64,000 bases of DNA from assembly GCA_028583415.1 (NCBI GenBank), contig CM053275.1:82460805-82524804 (forward strand). The letters run 5' to 3'. Position numbers and translations under genes: made by a program. Positions within the stretch are counted from its first letter, which is position 1. Each line of letters starts with the position of its first letter. This document shows positions 47,401-59,632 of this stretch, in pieces. A model generated the notes under the pieces. It saw nothing but the letters and a program-made list of their open reading frames with translations, was not told where the DNA came from and searched no databases. Origin of the DNA: Protea cynaroides. Its lineage: Eukaryota; Streptophyta; Magnoliopsida; Proteales; Proteaceae.

Positions 47401-50400
47401 TGGAAATATATTCAAATTTAGCAACAAATCAATCAAAGATGGCAAGTGAGCATGTGAATCAATACAAACATGGTAAGCGTGCATCCAAACATGGCAGTAA
47501 TCATCCAATATAGCATGTGAGCAAGTGGAGCAGACAAATATGGTAATAAGCATGTGCAGCATTCCAATCATGGCAATGTGATTATTCCAATTATGGCAGT
47601 GTGATCATTCCAATTATGGCAGTGTGACCATTCCAATTATGGTAGTGTGACCATTCCAATTATAGTAGTGTATGCATACGAGCATCCGAACATAGCATAG
47701 CATCAAATATGGCATGTGAGAAACAACCAAAGCATATGAGAATCAATCAAAACATGATGGAACACGTAGCAAGATGATAGCTTTGTCAGGCTGGACCAAA
47801 ATGGGCACATAGGGCACTGTACTTACTCAAAAAATTCTTAAAAGATATCCCTGGAAAGAAGACTCAGAGGCCAACATTTTGTCTCAAGGAAGCTAATCCT
47901 AAAAGAGACCATAGGCAGGTCGAAAATATTCCCCAAGTACAGGCAAATACACTGGTTAGGTCTGTTCCATATTTTTGACCAGTCGCACCATAAATTTCAA
48001 ATAAAATTCTATTCTTAATGAAAATTAAATACAGACATATGTCTATGTAGATAACTGTCTGATCTAAAATTTCATTAAGAAAAAAAAATTAAAACATAAT
48101 ATTTTCTTTGTGAAAAATGACTTTTTTCAATCATGCAAATCAGCACATCATGACAGATCTGAAATCAAAGCATTATGCACTTAAAAATTGACATCAATTC
48201 AACAAAAAATGAAAAAAATATGAAACCAATGCCATTTTTTTAGAAGACTTTCATGTCTAAAAAGTTCATGTTAAGTGGATTTTCTGATTATGGCCATAAG
48301 GCCTTTGTCTAGAGACTTTCCGATGGAGGATTGCATTACATCCGAGAAAAATAGCAATGTCAAAGACAAATTTTTTGATATATTTTCTCAATTCCAAATG
48401 GAACGAAATTTTTAGGGTAGTCTTCTATCATATCAGAGAGACTCCCATAAAATTTTGGGCTTTAAAATCTTAGAAAAAATACATATGATGTACGTCCTAA
48501 GTTTGAACCCTAAATCTGGAATTTTCAGATCAGAAAATCACTTTATGAAATTTACAAAAACATCAAACATCATTGTATATCAATCAAATATTCATCATTG
48601 AATAGCTTAAATAAATTATCATTCATGAAAAATGTTAGACATAGGCATCCTAACATTAACAAGCATGTAATAGAGCATTCATGATTGAGATTTCATGAAA
48701 ATTAGCCATTTTCAAGCAAAATTGGCATTTGGGCATTATAACGACCTCTAAATTTGTTTAGAGTACTAACCTTGGGCTCAAATCGAGCGAAACCGTTGAT
48801 GAAGGGTGATTGGGGGTTGTATCAATTCCCTTTGAATGTGAATCCTCCTTCTCCTCTCTTCTGCTTCTTTTTCTCTTCTCTTTCTCTCTTTTCTTCTTCT
48901 CTTTTCTTTCTTTTCTCTTTTCTCTCTCTTTCTTTCTTCCTCTCTCACGTTTTCTCTCTCTCACTCACGTTTCTCTCTCTCACCCACGTTTCCCTCTCTC
49001 TCTGGTCTGGAAAAGGATCCCTCCTCTCTCCTATTTATAATTTTTCACTCATTTTCTAGAAGATCCTTCTTTCCTTTTCTTCTTTTTTCTAGAAAATCTT
49101 TTTTTCTCTCCATTTTTTCTTCTTTCCTTTCTTTTCTTCCTCTCTCACGTTTTTTCTTCTTCCTTTCTTTCCTTTTTCTCATTCTTCTTCTAGAAAACCC
49201 CTTCTCTTTCACGTCTCCCTCTCTCCTCTTTCCTTTTTCTTCTCCAAGATCTTTTAGATTTCATCTCAACCCTAAAGCCTCCTTCTCTTTCACGTCTCTC
49301 TCTCTCCTCTTTCCTTTTTCTTCTCCAAGATCTCTTAGATTTCATCTCAACCCTAAAGCCTCCTTCTCTTTCACGTCTCCTCTCTCTCCTCTTTCCTTTT
49401 TCTTCTCCAAGATCTTTTAGATTTTATCTCTTATATATAGTAATATATATTATATACACATATATTTAATAACATACATATATGTACAATATATATAATA
49501 TATAAATACTATGCACATGGATGAACTGGTTCGAAACGGGTTGAGACTGACTTAGGTTGACTGATTAATTGGAATTAACTGGATTTTCTCTCCTTGTCAT
49601 TTCATGGGTCATTTCCGCTGTCATCCCGCATGAAATTTTTCGATGGCCTCTATTCCAAATTTTTTGCGTTCATTTTGTAGAACATTAAAAATGAGGAATA
49701 TAGGAACTGGAATCACCTGACTCCGATGTAGAACGGAAAAGATATGCAGCTTTGAAGTTCTGACGATAATTTTGCATGCAAGCTTGCATGGGACCCACTG
49801 GTGACTTCTACCCGGGATTTTTTACGTCCACTTTGTAGAACATCATGAATGAAGAATAATGGTCTTGGAATCATCTGAATCCGATGTCGGATGATCAAGA
49901 TATGATGATTTGAAATTCAAACAATCCAACTTAGGATAATTTGCAAAAAGGCCCCTAGGATTATTTATAATAATTTCATAAACCTCCCTCATATGTATCA
50001 TCTGACTAAAATGGTCATATCTTCCTCATTTGATATCGAAATTGAGCAATTCTGGTCTCGTTTCGAAGATAATTCTATGACCTACGCATCCATGCAAAAT
50101 TATAACCCATGACCTTGCTGTGGACCCATTGAAAACTTCCTCAAATTCACAGACCCATTGAAAACTTTCTCAAATTCACAGTCAAGAATCCAAACTTTCG
50201 ATCACCTTTCTTCCTTTTGCTGTCCACACACCAGCAGGACTTTGTTTAGCTGGGATGGTAAAAATGGGGTGCTTACACCTGAATTCTGGCGTTGTTACGC
50301 CCTCTCAGTTTTATGCTGGGAAAATTTAGGGTGAGCATCCTTGTCCTGTAAAGGGCTAAAAGTTGAGTATTGAGTAAATACGAAGCCCATTGGGCATTAC

Positions 50401-50678
50401 TCCGTGGATTAGCCATCACTCACTGTGGTGGTGAACTACGTAATCTTTGTGTGTTGTGGTTTGCTTGTTTATGAGCTTTGTGAAGTGCGTGGAATGAATT
50501 ACAGGATGGGTGTGTAAATCTGGTAGACCTGGCCACTGAGTGGTGTGAGGTAGATTTGCATACGATTGTGTTTGGGCCAGGTTATTTTATGAACATCACT
50601 GGGCAGCAAAGAAAAACCAAGGGAGAAATTATTCACACTGATTTACCCCCCCCTCTTAGTGTCATTCAAGGTTTATCA
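44437..50678 (+). repeat. 5' LTR of the Copia element, split by a solo LTR
   Basis: TGTTGGCCTATATATTG ... GGTTTATCA. Native parts are 44437-46117 and 50283-50678. A GC-rich stretch of GCCAGCC/GGCAAGCC words (44680-44880) gives spurious long frames on all strands. This LTR retains about 222 bp (44519-44740) missing from the 3' LTR. Confidence 0.9.
46118..50277 (+). mobile_element. 4.16-kb solo LTR nested in the Copia 5' LTR, TSD CCTGA
   Basis: It starts TGTGAGGATAATGG and ends GGGTGCTTACA. It is flanked by a perfect CCTGA duplication (46113-46117 and 50278-50282); the uninterrupted site is seen in the 3' LTR near 57716. Near its start it has TTGGAGTCGCCACCTAG and GGAAGGTGTTAGGCACCC, words I associate with Ogre/Tat-type Ty3/gypsy LTRs, which are also unusually long. 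Internal tandem repeats: four units of about 75 bp (46905-47170, GATCTAGGGATGAGACCTAA), five of 24 bp (47570-47670, AATTATGGCAGTGTGA) and three of about 93 bp (49200-49425, CTTCTCCAAGATCTTTTAGA). There is a long pyrimidine tract at 48840-49430. No internal region or second LTR. Confidence 0.85.
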
Positions 50679-50744
50679 ATTGGTATCAGAGCACCAGGCT
50701 CAATGACAGCTTAATCAGCAACTGAGAAGATCTGAATAAAATAT

Positions 50745-51662
50745 ATGGCACCAGGAGAAGGTTCAAACAAGCCTCCCTTGTTTGATGGGACAGATTTTAT
50801 CTTTTGGAAAAAAAGAATGGAGGTCTATGTAGGATCTCTTGGTTATGATGTTTGGGCTTCTGTGGAGAATGGCTACACTCCACATGATACAAATGCTCCC
50901 ACAGTTGTAGATAAAAAGAATTTTGAGAACAATAGAAAAGCTCTCAATGCCATTCAAGGGGGACTGACAAATAGTGAACTGGCTAAAATCATGGACTGCA
51001 AGACAGCAAAGGAAGTATGGGACAGACTGATCAACAAATATGAAGGAGATAAGAAAATCAAGACTGTCAAGTTACAGACATTCAGAGATCAGTTTGAGAA
51101 TCTAAAGATGAATGAAGATGAGACCATTGATCAATACATGAACAAGGTTAATGATGTGGTCAACTCTATTAGAGGACTTGGTGAAGATTTGAAAGGTCAT
51201 ATAGTTTGTCAGAAGATTTTGAGGTCTCTCACCCCAAAATTTGAGTCAAAGGTATCTGCACTTGAAGAAACCAAGGACTTGGAACATGTTACAATTGATG
51301 AAATTCATGGAGCTTTGACAGCTTTTGAAATGAGGATTGATCCAGGAACCACTGGTGATAAGCAGGTTGCTTTTAAGGCTATGAAGAAGCTGAAGATTTC
51401 TGAAAAGCAAAATGAGGAAGAAAGTGAAGATGAAGCCACAACTCATTTCACTAGAAAATTAAAGAAGGGCACAGGTAAATACAAGAATAAGCTTCCTTTC
51501 AAATGTTTCAACTGTGGCAAGGTTGGACATTTTGCTGCAAAATGCCCCATGAAGAGTAAGTTTGACAGTGATGATGAAGATGACAGAAAAAGCAAGTTGA
51601 AAGGAAAGAAAAATTATAGCTTCAAGAAAAACAAGTCCAAAGAAAAGGAGTTTTATCTCTAA
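50745..51662 (+). pseudogene. Copia Gag (capsid and first zinc knuckle), broken at its end
   Basis: A 305-codon frame starts MAPGEGSNKPPLFDGT just after the primer site. Residues about 10-200 form the UBN2-type Copia gag domain (FWKKRMEVYV, AKEVWDRLINKYEG, TIDQYMNKVNDVV). Residues 254-267 are the zinc knuckle CFNCGKVGHFAAKC. The frame ends in a stop at 51660, where a frameshift puts the continuing gag-pol (acidic linker, then frames 51728-52063 and 52053-52568) out of phase. Gag would form the virus-like particle. Confidence 0.88.
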
Positions 51663-54600
51663 GAGAAGCAACTGAAACTTCAGATGATGACTCTGATGAA
51701 ATCTCTGAAGATGAGCCTAGTGAGGCTTTGTTTATGGTGTACATTGAAGCTCAAGAGAAGATCACAGATAAAGGAAAAATTGTGAATTCTATCTCAAGTG
51801 GTGATGAAGAAAATGACAAGGAAGATAATTTTTCAAGCAGTAATGAAGAGGGTGAGATAAATTTTGAGGAAGAACTTGTTGCAGCCATGAAGGAGCTTAA
51901 GAAGGAAAGAAAACATAACAAGCTTGTCTCTCAAGAAGTCAAAAAGCAAAAGCAAATAATTCAAGATCTGAAATCTCAATATGAAGAGTCCAAGAGAATT
52001 ATAGAAAATCTCAATACTCAGCTTAAACAAGGCATCTGTAGATTACACCATTGTGTTGAATGAGAATGCAAGTCTGAAAGTCCAACTTGAAGAACAACTT
52101 CCTATGGTTGAACGATTTAAAGAATTTGAAAATGATTTTACTCTTCTAAAGACAAAAGTGGCTGAGTATGAAAAAGAAGAGGTTGAGAGACAACAAAAAT
52201 TATCTCAACATGAAGAGGTAAATAAGTCTGCTTCAGTGCATCCTAGTAGTAATAAGCTTGACAGGATCATCAATGCTCAAAGACCTTCCCATATTAAGTT
52301 TGGCCTTGGTTTTGAAAAAGGACAGACATCAAAAACTGCAAGTTCAAAGGGAAAAGAGCCCATATCTTTTGTGAAGGAAATTGAAAAGGATAAGGACCCA
52401 ATAGTTCATTGCCAAAGTGGAAACAAAATTTCTCTTCCTAAGACTAACTATGCAAGGCCAAGACAAAATACATGGCAAGGAAAGAGAATGGAGTATGATA
52501 ATTTCTACAGAGAAAACTATCCCAAGTGCACCACGGAGACAGATGAGATACATGGAAACTCCTTCTAGGTCAAGATCCTATTTTCATGGTTACTGTTATA
52601 AATGCAATACTTATGGTCACAGAATAGCTACTTGCAAGTTCAATATGAGTCAAGTTAGATTTGAAAGCAGAAATCAGTTTGCCTCTTTTGAAGAAAATTT
52701 TGTTGAATGCTATAACTGTAACAATTTTGGGCATATAGCAAGGAACTGTAGAACCATCTTTCCCCCTATGCCACCTTCACAGAGACAGTATGACAGAATT
52801 AGAAGCAAGATCCCAAGACAGAAGCAAGATGAAATATCTAAATCAAATAAGAGGATCCGGGTTCGGAAAAATAGCTCTTTGGTTGTACGGACAGCTCTCA
52901 AGGCTCAAAATAGTTCTACACCCTGGATTCTTGACAGTGGATGTTCAAGCCATATGACAGGAGATAGTAAGAGGCTTCATAAATTTCAACATTATGAAGG
53001 AGGCTCAGTCAAGTTTGGTAATGATATTGGTGCAAAGATTGTTGGGAAAGGAAGCATTAGCCTCAACAATGGGATGTTAAAATCTCATGAGGTTCTCTAT
53101 GTTTCAGGCTTGAAACATAATCTATTGAGTGTTAGTCAGCTTTGTGATAAGGGCCACAGATTAATTTTCAGTGATCAAGGATGTGAGATTCGAAGAACTG
53201 ACAGTGGCAAATTGATGGCAACTGGAAATAGAACTTCAGAAAATCTTTATACTCTGTCTGAAGAATTTGAAGAGAATTGTATGATGAGTCAAGAAGAGGA
53301 AACATGGCTATGGCATAGAAGATTGGGACATATTGGTTTTGAAAATCTGTCCAAGATATCTAACAAAAATCTTTGTGAGAGATATTCCTTCATTGAAAAA
53401 GCCTTCCAATGATATTTGTGCATCTTGTCGAAGGGGAAGCGCAGACAAGAACATCATTCAAGCCTAAGGAATACCACACTACTCAACCATTGGAGATAAT
53501 TCATACAGATTTATGTGGGCCAGTGAGAACACAAAGCATTGCAGGAGAAAGGTACTTCATTCTTTTTATAGATGACTACTCCAGAATGACTTGGGTAATG
53601 TTTCTGAAACATAAGTCAGAAGCTTTGGATAGATTCAAGATCTTCAAGACTCAAGTTGAAAATGAGACAGGGAAGAAAATCAAGTGTCTGAGATCTGACA
53701 GGGGAGGAGAGTACACCTGGATTGACTTTGCGGAATATTGTTCGAGAACGGCATTAAGAGACAGACTTCAGCTCCTAGAACACCACGGCAAAATGGTGTT
53801 GCGAAAAAGAAAGAATAGAACTGTTCGAGAAATGGCCGAACTATGTTAACGAAAATGACATGGGGAATAAATTCTGGAGAGAAGCAGTGCATACAACAAT
53901 TTATGTTCATAATAGATGTATGTTGAGGCCACATGAAGACAAGACACCCTATGAACTATGGTTTGGTAAGAAGGCTACAACAAAGCACTTCAAGGTATTT
54001 GGTAGTAAGTGTTATATCAAGAACACTAGTCATGGTCTAGGGAAGTTTGATGATCGAGCAGATGAAGGAATTTTTCTTGGCTATTCTACCTCAAGCAAAG
54101 CATATAAATGTTACAATAAAAAACTTGGCAAGATTGTTGAAAGTGCAGATGTGAGAGTTGATGAGCACAAGAATTCTTCTAGCGAATCAAATAATGAGAT
54201 TCCTATTTTTGAAGACCGGACACAGGAGCGGAATGACATTGAAACGAGAAAAGGAACAGGATGTTACAAATGTGCCGAACAGAGAACAAGTGGCGAGAGA
54301 CAAGAAGAAAGAGAAGATCGGTCGATTCGAGAGGCGGATAAGCGGAACAAAAGTGGCTCAAGCAGAGTAAAAAAAGAATCATCCCGATCAATTTATTCTT
54401 GGTGATCCATCCGCCTGGTATACAAACAAGAAAGGTGAGACAACCAAAACAAATGTTTTCATTACTATCACAGATTGAACCAAAATCAGTTGCAGAGGCA
54501 TGTGAAGATGCTAGTTGGCTCAAGGCAATGAATGAAGAGCTGGATCAAATAGAGAAAAACAAAACTTGGGAATTGGTGCCAAGGCCTACAGACAAGAATG

Positions 54601-56011
54601 TTATTGGTACTAAATGGGTCTACAGGAACAAGCTCAATGAAGATGGCAAAATTGTAAGAAACAAGGCCAGATTAGTTTGCAAAGGATATGCTCAGGTTGA
54701 GGGAATTGACTTTGAAGAAACATTTGCTCTTGTGGCTAGGCTGGAAGCTATCAGGATGTTTCTTGCTTTTGTAGTGCACAAGAACTTCAAGGTTTATCAG
54801 ATGGATGTCAAGTCAGCTTTTCTGAATGGTGACTTGGAAGAAGAGGTGTATATCGAGCAACCAGAAGGATTTCAACTGAGTAAGGACCCTACACTTGTGT
54901 GTAAACTGAAGAAAGCATTGTATGGGTTGAAGCAAGCACCAAGAGCATGGTATTCGGACTGGATACTTATCTTTGTAAGTTGGGCTTCAAGAAAGGTTTG
55001 GTTGATAGTAATCTGTATATTAAATCTATGGATGGAAATCAGACAGTTGTGGTTGTATATGTAGATGATATCATCTTTGCAGGCCAAAAGGATGAATTAT
55101 GTCAAGACTTTGCTTAGAGAATGCAAGATGAGTTTGAGATGTTTATGATTGGAGAGTTATCTTATTTTTTAGGTCTTCAGATCAGCCAATCAAAGAATGA
55201 ATTCTTTTTATCACAGGCCAAATATGTGAAGGAAATGTTGAAGAAATTCACAATGAAAGACTGTACACCAATGAGCACTCCAATGATGACAAGTTGTAAG
55301 TTAAGTAAAGAGGATGACTCTCCCTCAGTTGATAATACTATGTACAGGTCAATGATAGGAAGTCTTCTCTACTTGACTGCTACTAGACCAGATATTCTTC
55401 AGTCTGTGTGCATGGTAGCTAGATTTCAAGCAGGCCCGAAGGAAACACATGTTGTAACTGTGAAGAGGATCTTTAGATATCTGAAGGGGACAATGGAGTA
55501 TGGTCTTTGGTATGCAAAAATCAAGGATCTACTTTTGTCATCCTACTCAGATGCAGATTGGGCAGGTTGTGTTGATGATAGGAAGAGCACTAGTGGGGGT
55601 GCTTTCTATCTGGGCAGAAATTTAGTGGCTTGGCACAGTAAGAAACAGGAATCAGTATCATTATCTACAGCAGAAGCAGAATATATTGCAGCCACCTCTT
55701 GTTGTACACAGGTTTTGTGGATGAAACAAATGTTGAAGGATTTAGGCAGTGAGTCAGACAAGCCTATTTCTATGTTCTGTGACAACACAAGTGCTATCAA
55801 TATCTCAAAAAATCCAGTTATGCACTCCAGGACGAAGCACATAGCCATTCGATATCATTTCTTGCGAGAGAAGGTCTTGGAAGGAGAAGTTCAGTTAGAG
55901 TTCATTCCTACAGCAGAGCAGATTGCAGATATCTTCACAAAGCCACTTCCCAGAGATCAGTTTGACTACTTGAGACAGAAATTGGGAGTGACTATCTTTC
56001 CCAAGCATTGA
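51663..56011 (+). pseudogene. Copia pol (protease, integrase, RT, RNase H) with many frameshifts
   Basis: Read across frames: coiled acidic linker (51728-52560); zinc knuckles CYKCNTYGHRIATC and CYNCNNFGHIARNC (52600-52760); protease WILDSGCSSHMTG (52924); pre-integrase LWHRRLGHIGFENL (about 53310); integrase core HTDLCGP, IDDYSRMTWV and SDRGGEY (53490-53730); RT NKTWELVPRP to LVCKGYAQ and DVKSAFLNGDLEEEVY (54550-54850), with YVDD at 55058-55069; RNase H DADWAGCVDDRKSTSG and STAEAEYIAA (55550-55700); end at 56011. Frame breaks lie near 51655, 52035, 52530, 53400, 53770, 54380 and 54955, with a stop near 55114. It is not functional as it stands. Confidence 0.9.
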
Positions 56012-56259
56012 GAAGCTTGGAGTGAGGGGGAGCAGGGTTTGCATGTTCTATTTTTTTTCCTATGTAGGACTCAGGGGGAGTCTGTTGGTATTTGTTTTTT
56101 GTGCTGCTATGGTGATATGTTCATGCTTTGGAGCACCCATAGGATTGGGAAGATGCGGTGGGCACTCCTATGTGGGAAATCCCTTTGTTCTTGTTGTCAA
56201 AGGGGGAGAAATGTCTGTGGATTGATTGAGTAGTTGCCAACAATTCCAAAGGGGGAGAT
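56012..56259 (+). other. Post-pol spacer with four polypurine-tract-like motifs
   Basis: GGGGGAG occurs at about 56026, 56073, 56202 and 56251. The last, AAAGGGGGAGAT, directly precedes the 3' LTR and is the functional tract by position. The small frames here (56022-56233) have no recognisable domain. Confidence 0.75.
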
Positions 56260-58118
56260 TGTTGGCCTATATATTGTAATTGTTGGCAAATTGGGCTAAC
56301 TGGGTCCAGTTTGATGAGAGAGAGTGTCTGTGGACCTTACACAGCCACAAGGCAGCCCAGCCCGGCAAAGCAAAGGCCGGGCTTGCCTTGCCAAGAAGCC
56401 AGCCAGCCCGCAAGGGCAGGCCGGGCTTGCCTTGGCAGCAAGCTAGCTAGCCCGCAAGGTAGTCCTGCCCCGCAAGCCAGCCAGCCCGTAGTCTTGTCCT
56501 GCCGCAAGCCTTCTCGCATGCCGCGCGTTGGTTCTTCTCTTCCGCATGCACACCACATGTTCGACGATTTTCCAGGAGAGAGAAAAGCTCTCTGGAAAAT
56601 CGTCTCTGGCAAGTTTTTAACACTTTTAAAAAAGTTACAGAGGCCATTTTTGAAGTTCTCAGAGGTATTTTGGTACTTTTGCTAAGGAGAATATCTCAAA
56701 TTGATGGTCCAGACGAAGCCACGAAGGCATGATGCCCATTGGATGGTCCAGATGGAAGCGGGCTATGGTGTTTACTAGTCGGCAGCGTCAGATCCCATCG
56801 CGAGTGAGCTGATTGGCCAGACGCAGCGCATAATCATGCGCCGCATCACATGGAAGCAAAGCCGCGATCCAGTGTGTCGCGCCTACGGTGCCGCGACACT
56901 ATTGATCTAGATCGTGCGGCTGGTATTAAAGCCGACTGGATCTGACGCTATTTATGCAGATCCAGCGGCGAGAATCAAATCCCGCCTTTTTAAGTGAGAT
57001 CCGACGGCCAAAATTTTTGATTCCTTCTTCAGCCAATCAGAGCGCGACACCCAGACGGCGGGCGCGGCTACGGTGCGTCGCAGGCGCACCATGTGGGTTT
57101 AAAGGATTCCATTTGGAATTTTTTCAGAGGCCGAACTTGTTTATGCCATAACTTGGTCATCCGGTGGCCAAATCCGACGATCCAAATTGCACCGAGCTAG
57201 GTTTTTAATGCTCTTTCTATTGAGAATGTTAAGAGAGACTGCTGGCCGCGAGAAAAATTGCAGAAAGGGAGTTTTTGAAGAAAAGGGGAAAAACCTTTTG
57301 TTTTTTGATCTTTCTTGCTTTGGGAATTGAAGACAGTCATTCTCCATCGCTGTTCATGCTGATGTCGATACATTGAAGTATTCTTGAAGGCTGGAAGAGC
57401 TTGATTGCATATGGCAAGGGATTTATCGACTACCAGATAAAGAAGAACATCGTCAATTATCAGAAAAATTGGTTGTGAGATTTTCTTATCTCTTTTATTA
57501 TTTATTGAACCAATTCATTGTATGTTAAAGTAGGATAATGATGTTGAATGTCTTTGGTGCATGGGAATCTATTGTATGCTAGCATTAGGCAAAGAAAAAG
57601 AGAAGAAAAATATTGAATGCCTTGCTAGGTTGGGATTTAATTGTAGGGCATCATTATAAGCCCCAAAAATTGTATCTGTTGTGGTGTGTTCAGTGGGTGC
57701 TGGACACTGGCTTTATGCCTGAATTCTGGCGTTGTTACGCCCTCTCAGTTTTATGCTGGAAAAATTTAGGGTGAGCATCCTTGTCCTGTAATGGGCTAAA
57801 AGTTGAGTATTGAGTAAATACGAAGCCCATTGGGCATTACTCCGTGGATTAGCCATCACTCACTGTGGTGGTGAACCACGTAATCTTTGTGTGTTGTGGT
57901 TTGCTTGTTTATGAGCTTTGTGAAGTGCGTGGAATGAATTGCAGGATGGGTGTGCAAATCTGGTAGACCTGGCCACTGAGTGGTGTGAGGTAGATTTGCA
58001 TACGATTGTGTTTGGGACAGGTTATTTTATGAACATCACTGGGCAGCAAAGAAAAACCAAGGGAGAAATTATTCACACTGATTCACCCCCCCCTCTTAGT
58101 GTCATTCAAGGTTTATCA
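56260..58118 (+). repeat. 3' LTR of the Copia element
   Basis: 1859 bp, TGTTGGCCTATATATTG ... GGTTTATCA. Compared with the 5' LTR it lacks about 222 bp at the ACCTTACA/CAGCCACAAGG junction (56333-56350). Otherwise it shows scattered substitutions, many of them C-to-T or G-to-A. Confidence 0.93.
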
Positions 58119-59264
58119 ACATATCATCATCATTTGATTTAGGTAGCATTTTTGATACCATTGGGGATTGAGGTGGAGACTCTGGGTTTTGATTATAGAC
58201 TCTTTTGATAATGTTGTTTTTGATGTGAGTTCCGGATAAACGGATTTGTTCCAAGGCTTTGAGAAGCCATTGGTTTTCTTGATAAAGATCAAACATTTTG
58301 TTTTGGTTTTTCAAGTGGGGACTTGGAAGATCAGAGCAAGAAGACCTGCTTGGTCAGAAAGATTTGATAAATTTTTAGTTGAAGAGGTATTGCTCCAAGT
58401 TTTGAAGAATTTGTGGGTTGTTTTGTTGTGAGACCATTTTGTCAAATGTGATAGAAACATGTCCATCATTTTGTTGAAAAATAGATTTGATGTTTTTTTT
58501 TGTTCCATTTGTGGTGGAGAAATTTGACATTGTAATTTTCATTCTTCTGAAAAAATAATATCTTTTCATTGGATGATTTTGGACAGAATAGTCATCGATT
58601 GAGAACAATCTGTTTCAAAGAATATTGTGTAACTTTTGGGTGTCTTTTTCAGACTTTGAGGTGGCTCCATTGATTTTGAAATGGTTTTGTATTGAATCCT
58701 ATGGATAATATCTATAAGAATTAATCCTAATTTCATTCCATATTCATACGTTTTTATGTTGATTTTGAAGGCATCTTTGAGATTTGGATCATATAATGGT
58801 AATGTTATATCCGAGTAACAATTAAAGTACACCAGCCCACTACATAAACTTGTTTCTATGATTCTTAATAATTAATCATCAAAATCAAAGAATCTTTGGT
58901 CTCTTAAGGCAATGATCATTGAAGTGTTTAATCCTTCCCTATGGAGAAGTTTGATGGTTACCTGAATAAGACCTACATGAATATAGACAAACTCAAGCCT
59001 AAATTTGTTTCAGGATTTTGGATCTAACAATTGGATTTTTGACGAATCAAAAGAGAAATTGATAGTTTGTTTAATGGTTTTAGTGGTTTCTCGCACCAAC
59101 CAATGTTGTTTGTAGATTTCTTTTGTGGGAACTCTTGGTAAAGACCAATTTGAGAGATTATAATCTCCTATTTGTTCATCTTCTTAAACAATATTACTAC
59201 CAGATGATGTAGGTTCATCATCATTTACAGATCATAGCGACATTGACCTAGAAAATCGTCGCAT
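58119..59264 (-). pseudogene. Caulimovirid movement protein and start of the polyprotein, unit A
   Basis: On the - strand the reading region opens at an ATG (59264) after the leader but hits a stop after ten codons. Further frames carry a 30K-superfamily movement protein core: YFNCYSDITLPLYDPNLKDA and FKINIKTYEYGM (58830-58730), followed by RIQYK, as in caulimovirid movement proteins, preceded by EIYKQHWLV-like sequence near 59110. Frames 58608-58375, 58508-58311 and 58314-58102 continue into a low-complexity linker with a leucine/glutamine-rich stretch (LYQENQWLLKALEQI). Many stops and shifts. It would have mediated cell-to-cell movement through plasmodesmata. Confidence 0.75.
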
Positions 59265-59632
59265 ATTGAGAATAGTGAAATATATTTTGAAAATATAAAT
59301 ATAGAAAAATATATTTTAAAAATATAAATAAAAAAAAATATTTTGTAAATATGCTACTCTTACCCACTGTACTCCGGATAACAACCAAGTCTGGACCAAA
59401 AAGAGGCATGTTCGTGACTCGTCGGGACTTATACTCACTTCTGCCCTATGCACGATTTTATCCTCAACCAATCTGTCCCCCGTAAGCTATCGATGTGGGA
59501 TTTAAGCAAGACACAGATAAAATATAAATATATATTGACACAAGTAAAATATAAACATATATCGATACAAGCAAAATATAAACATACACCTAATACCCAT
59601 CTATTTTTTCAAGCAAATGACTTCGATACCAT
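59265..59632 (-). promoter_or_regulatory. Leader and tRNA-Met primer site of viral unit A
   Basis: The reverse complement holds GGTATCGAAGTC (59632-59618), a diverged version of the TGGTATCAGAGC primer site. Next come three ~27-bp repeats with GTTTATATTTTACTTG, a conserved block with GTGCATAGGGCAGAAGTGAG, CACGAACATG and GTTATCCGGAGTACA, and an AT-rich end before the ATG. It aligns closely, inverted, with 60034-60424. Confidence 0.82.

Larger units (their letters stand above)
44437..58118 (+). mobile_element. Copia LTR retrotransposon (SIRE/Maximus-like), TSD ACATA
   Basis: A complete element with TG...CA LTRs, flanked by a perfect ACATA duplication (44432-44436 and 58119-58123). The left LTR is 44437-50678 (about 2.08 kb plus a 4.16-kb nested insertion); the right LTR is 56260-58118 (1859 bp). 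The primer site TGGTATCAGAGC (50681-50692) is two bases inside, and the polypurine tract AAAGGGGGAGA (about 56248-56258) abuts the right LTR. The order gag, protease, integrase, RT, RNase H is Copia. Large LTRs, two extra zinc knuckles and repeated purine tracts suggest the SIRE/Maximus lineage. The LTRs are very similar apart from one ~222-bp deletion, so it is a fairly young insertion into viral unit A. Confidence 0.93.

Noticed and set aside
48754..49059. 101-codon Ser/Leu/Phe-rich frame that could pass for a membrane protein
   Set aside because: Pyrimidine tract inside the 4.16-kb solo LTR.
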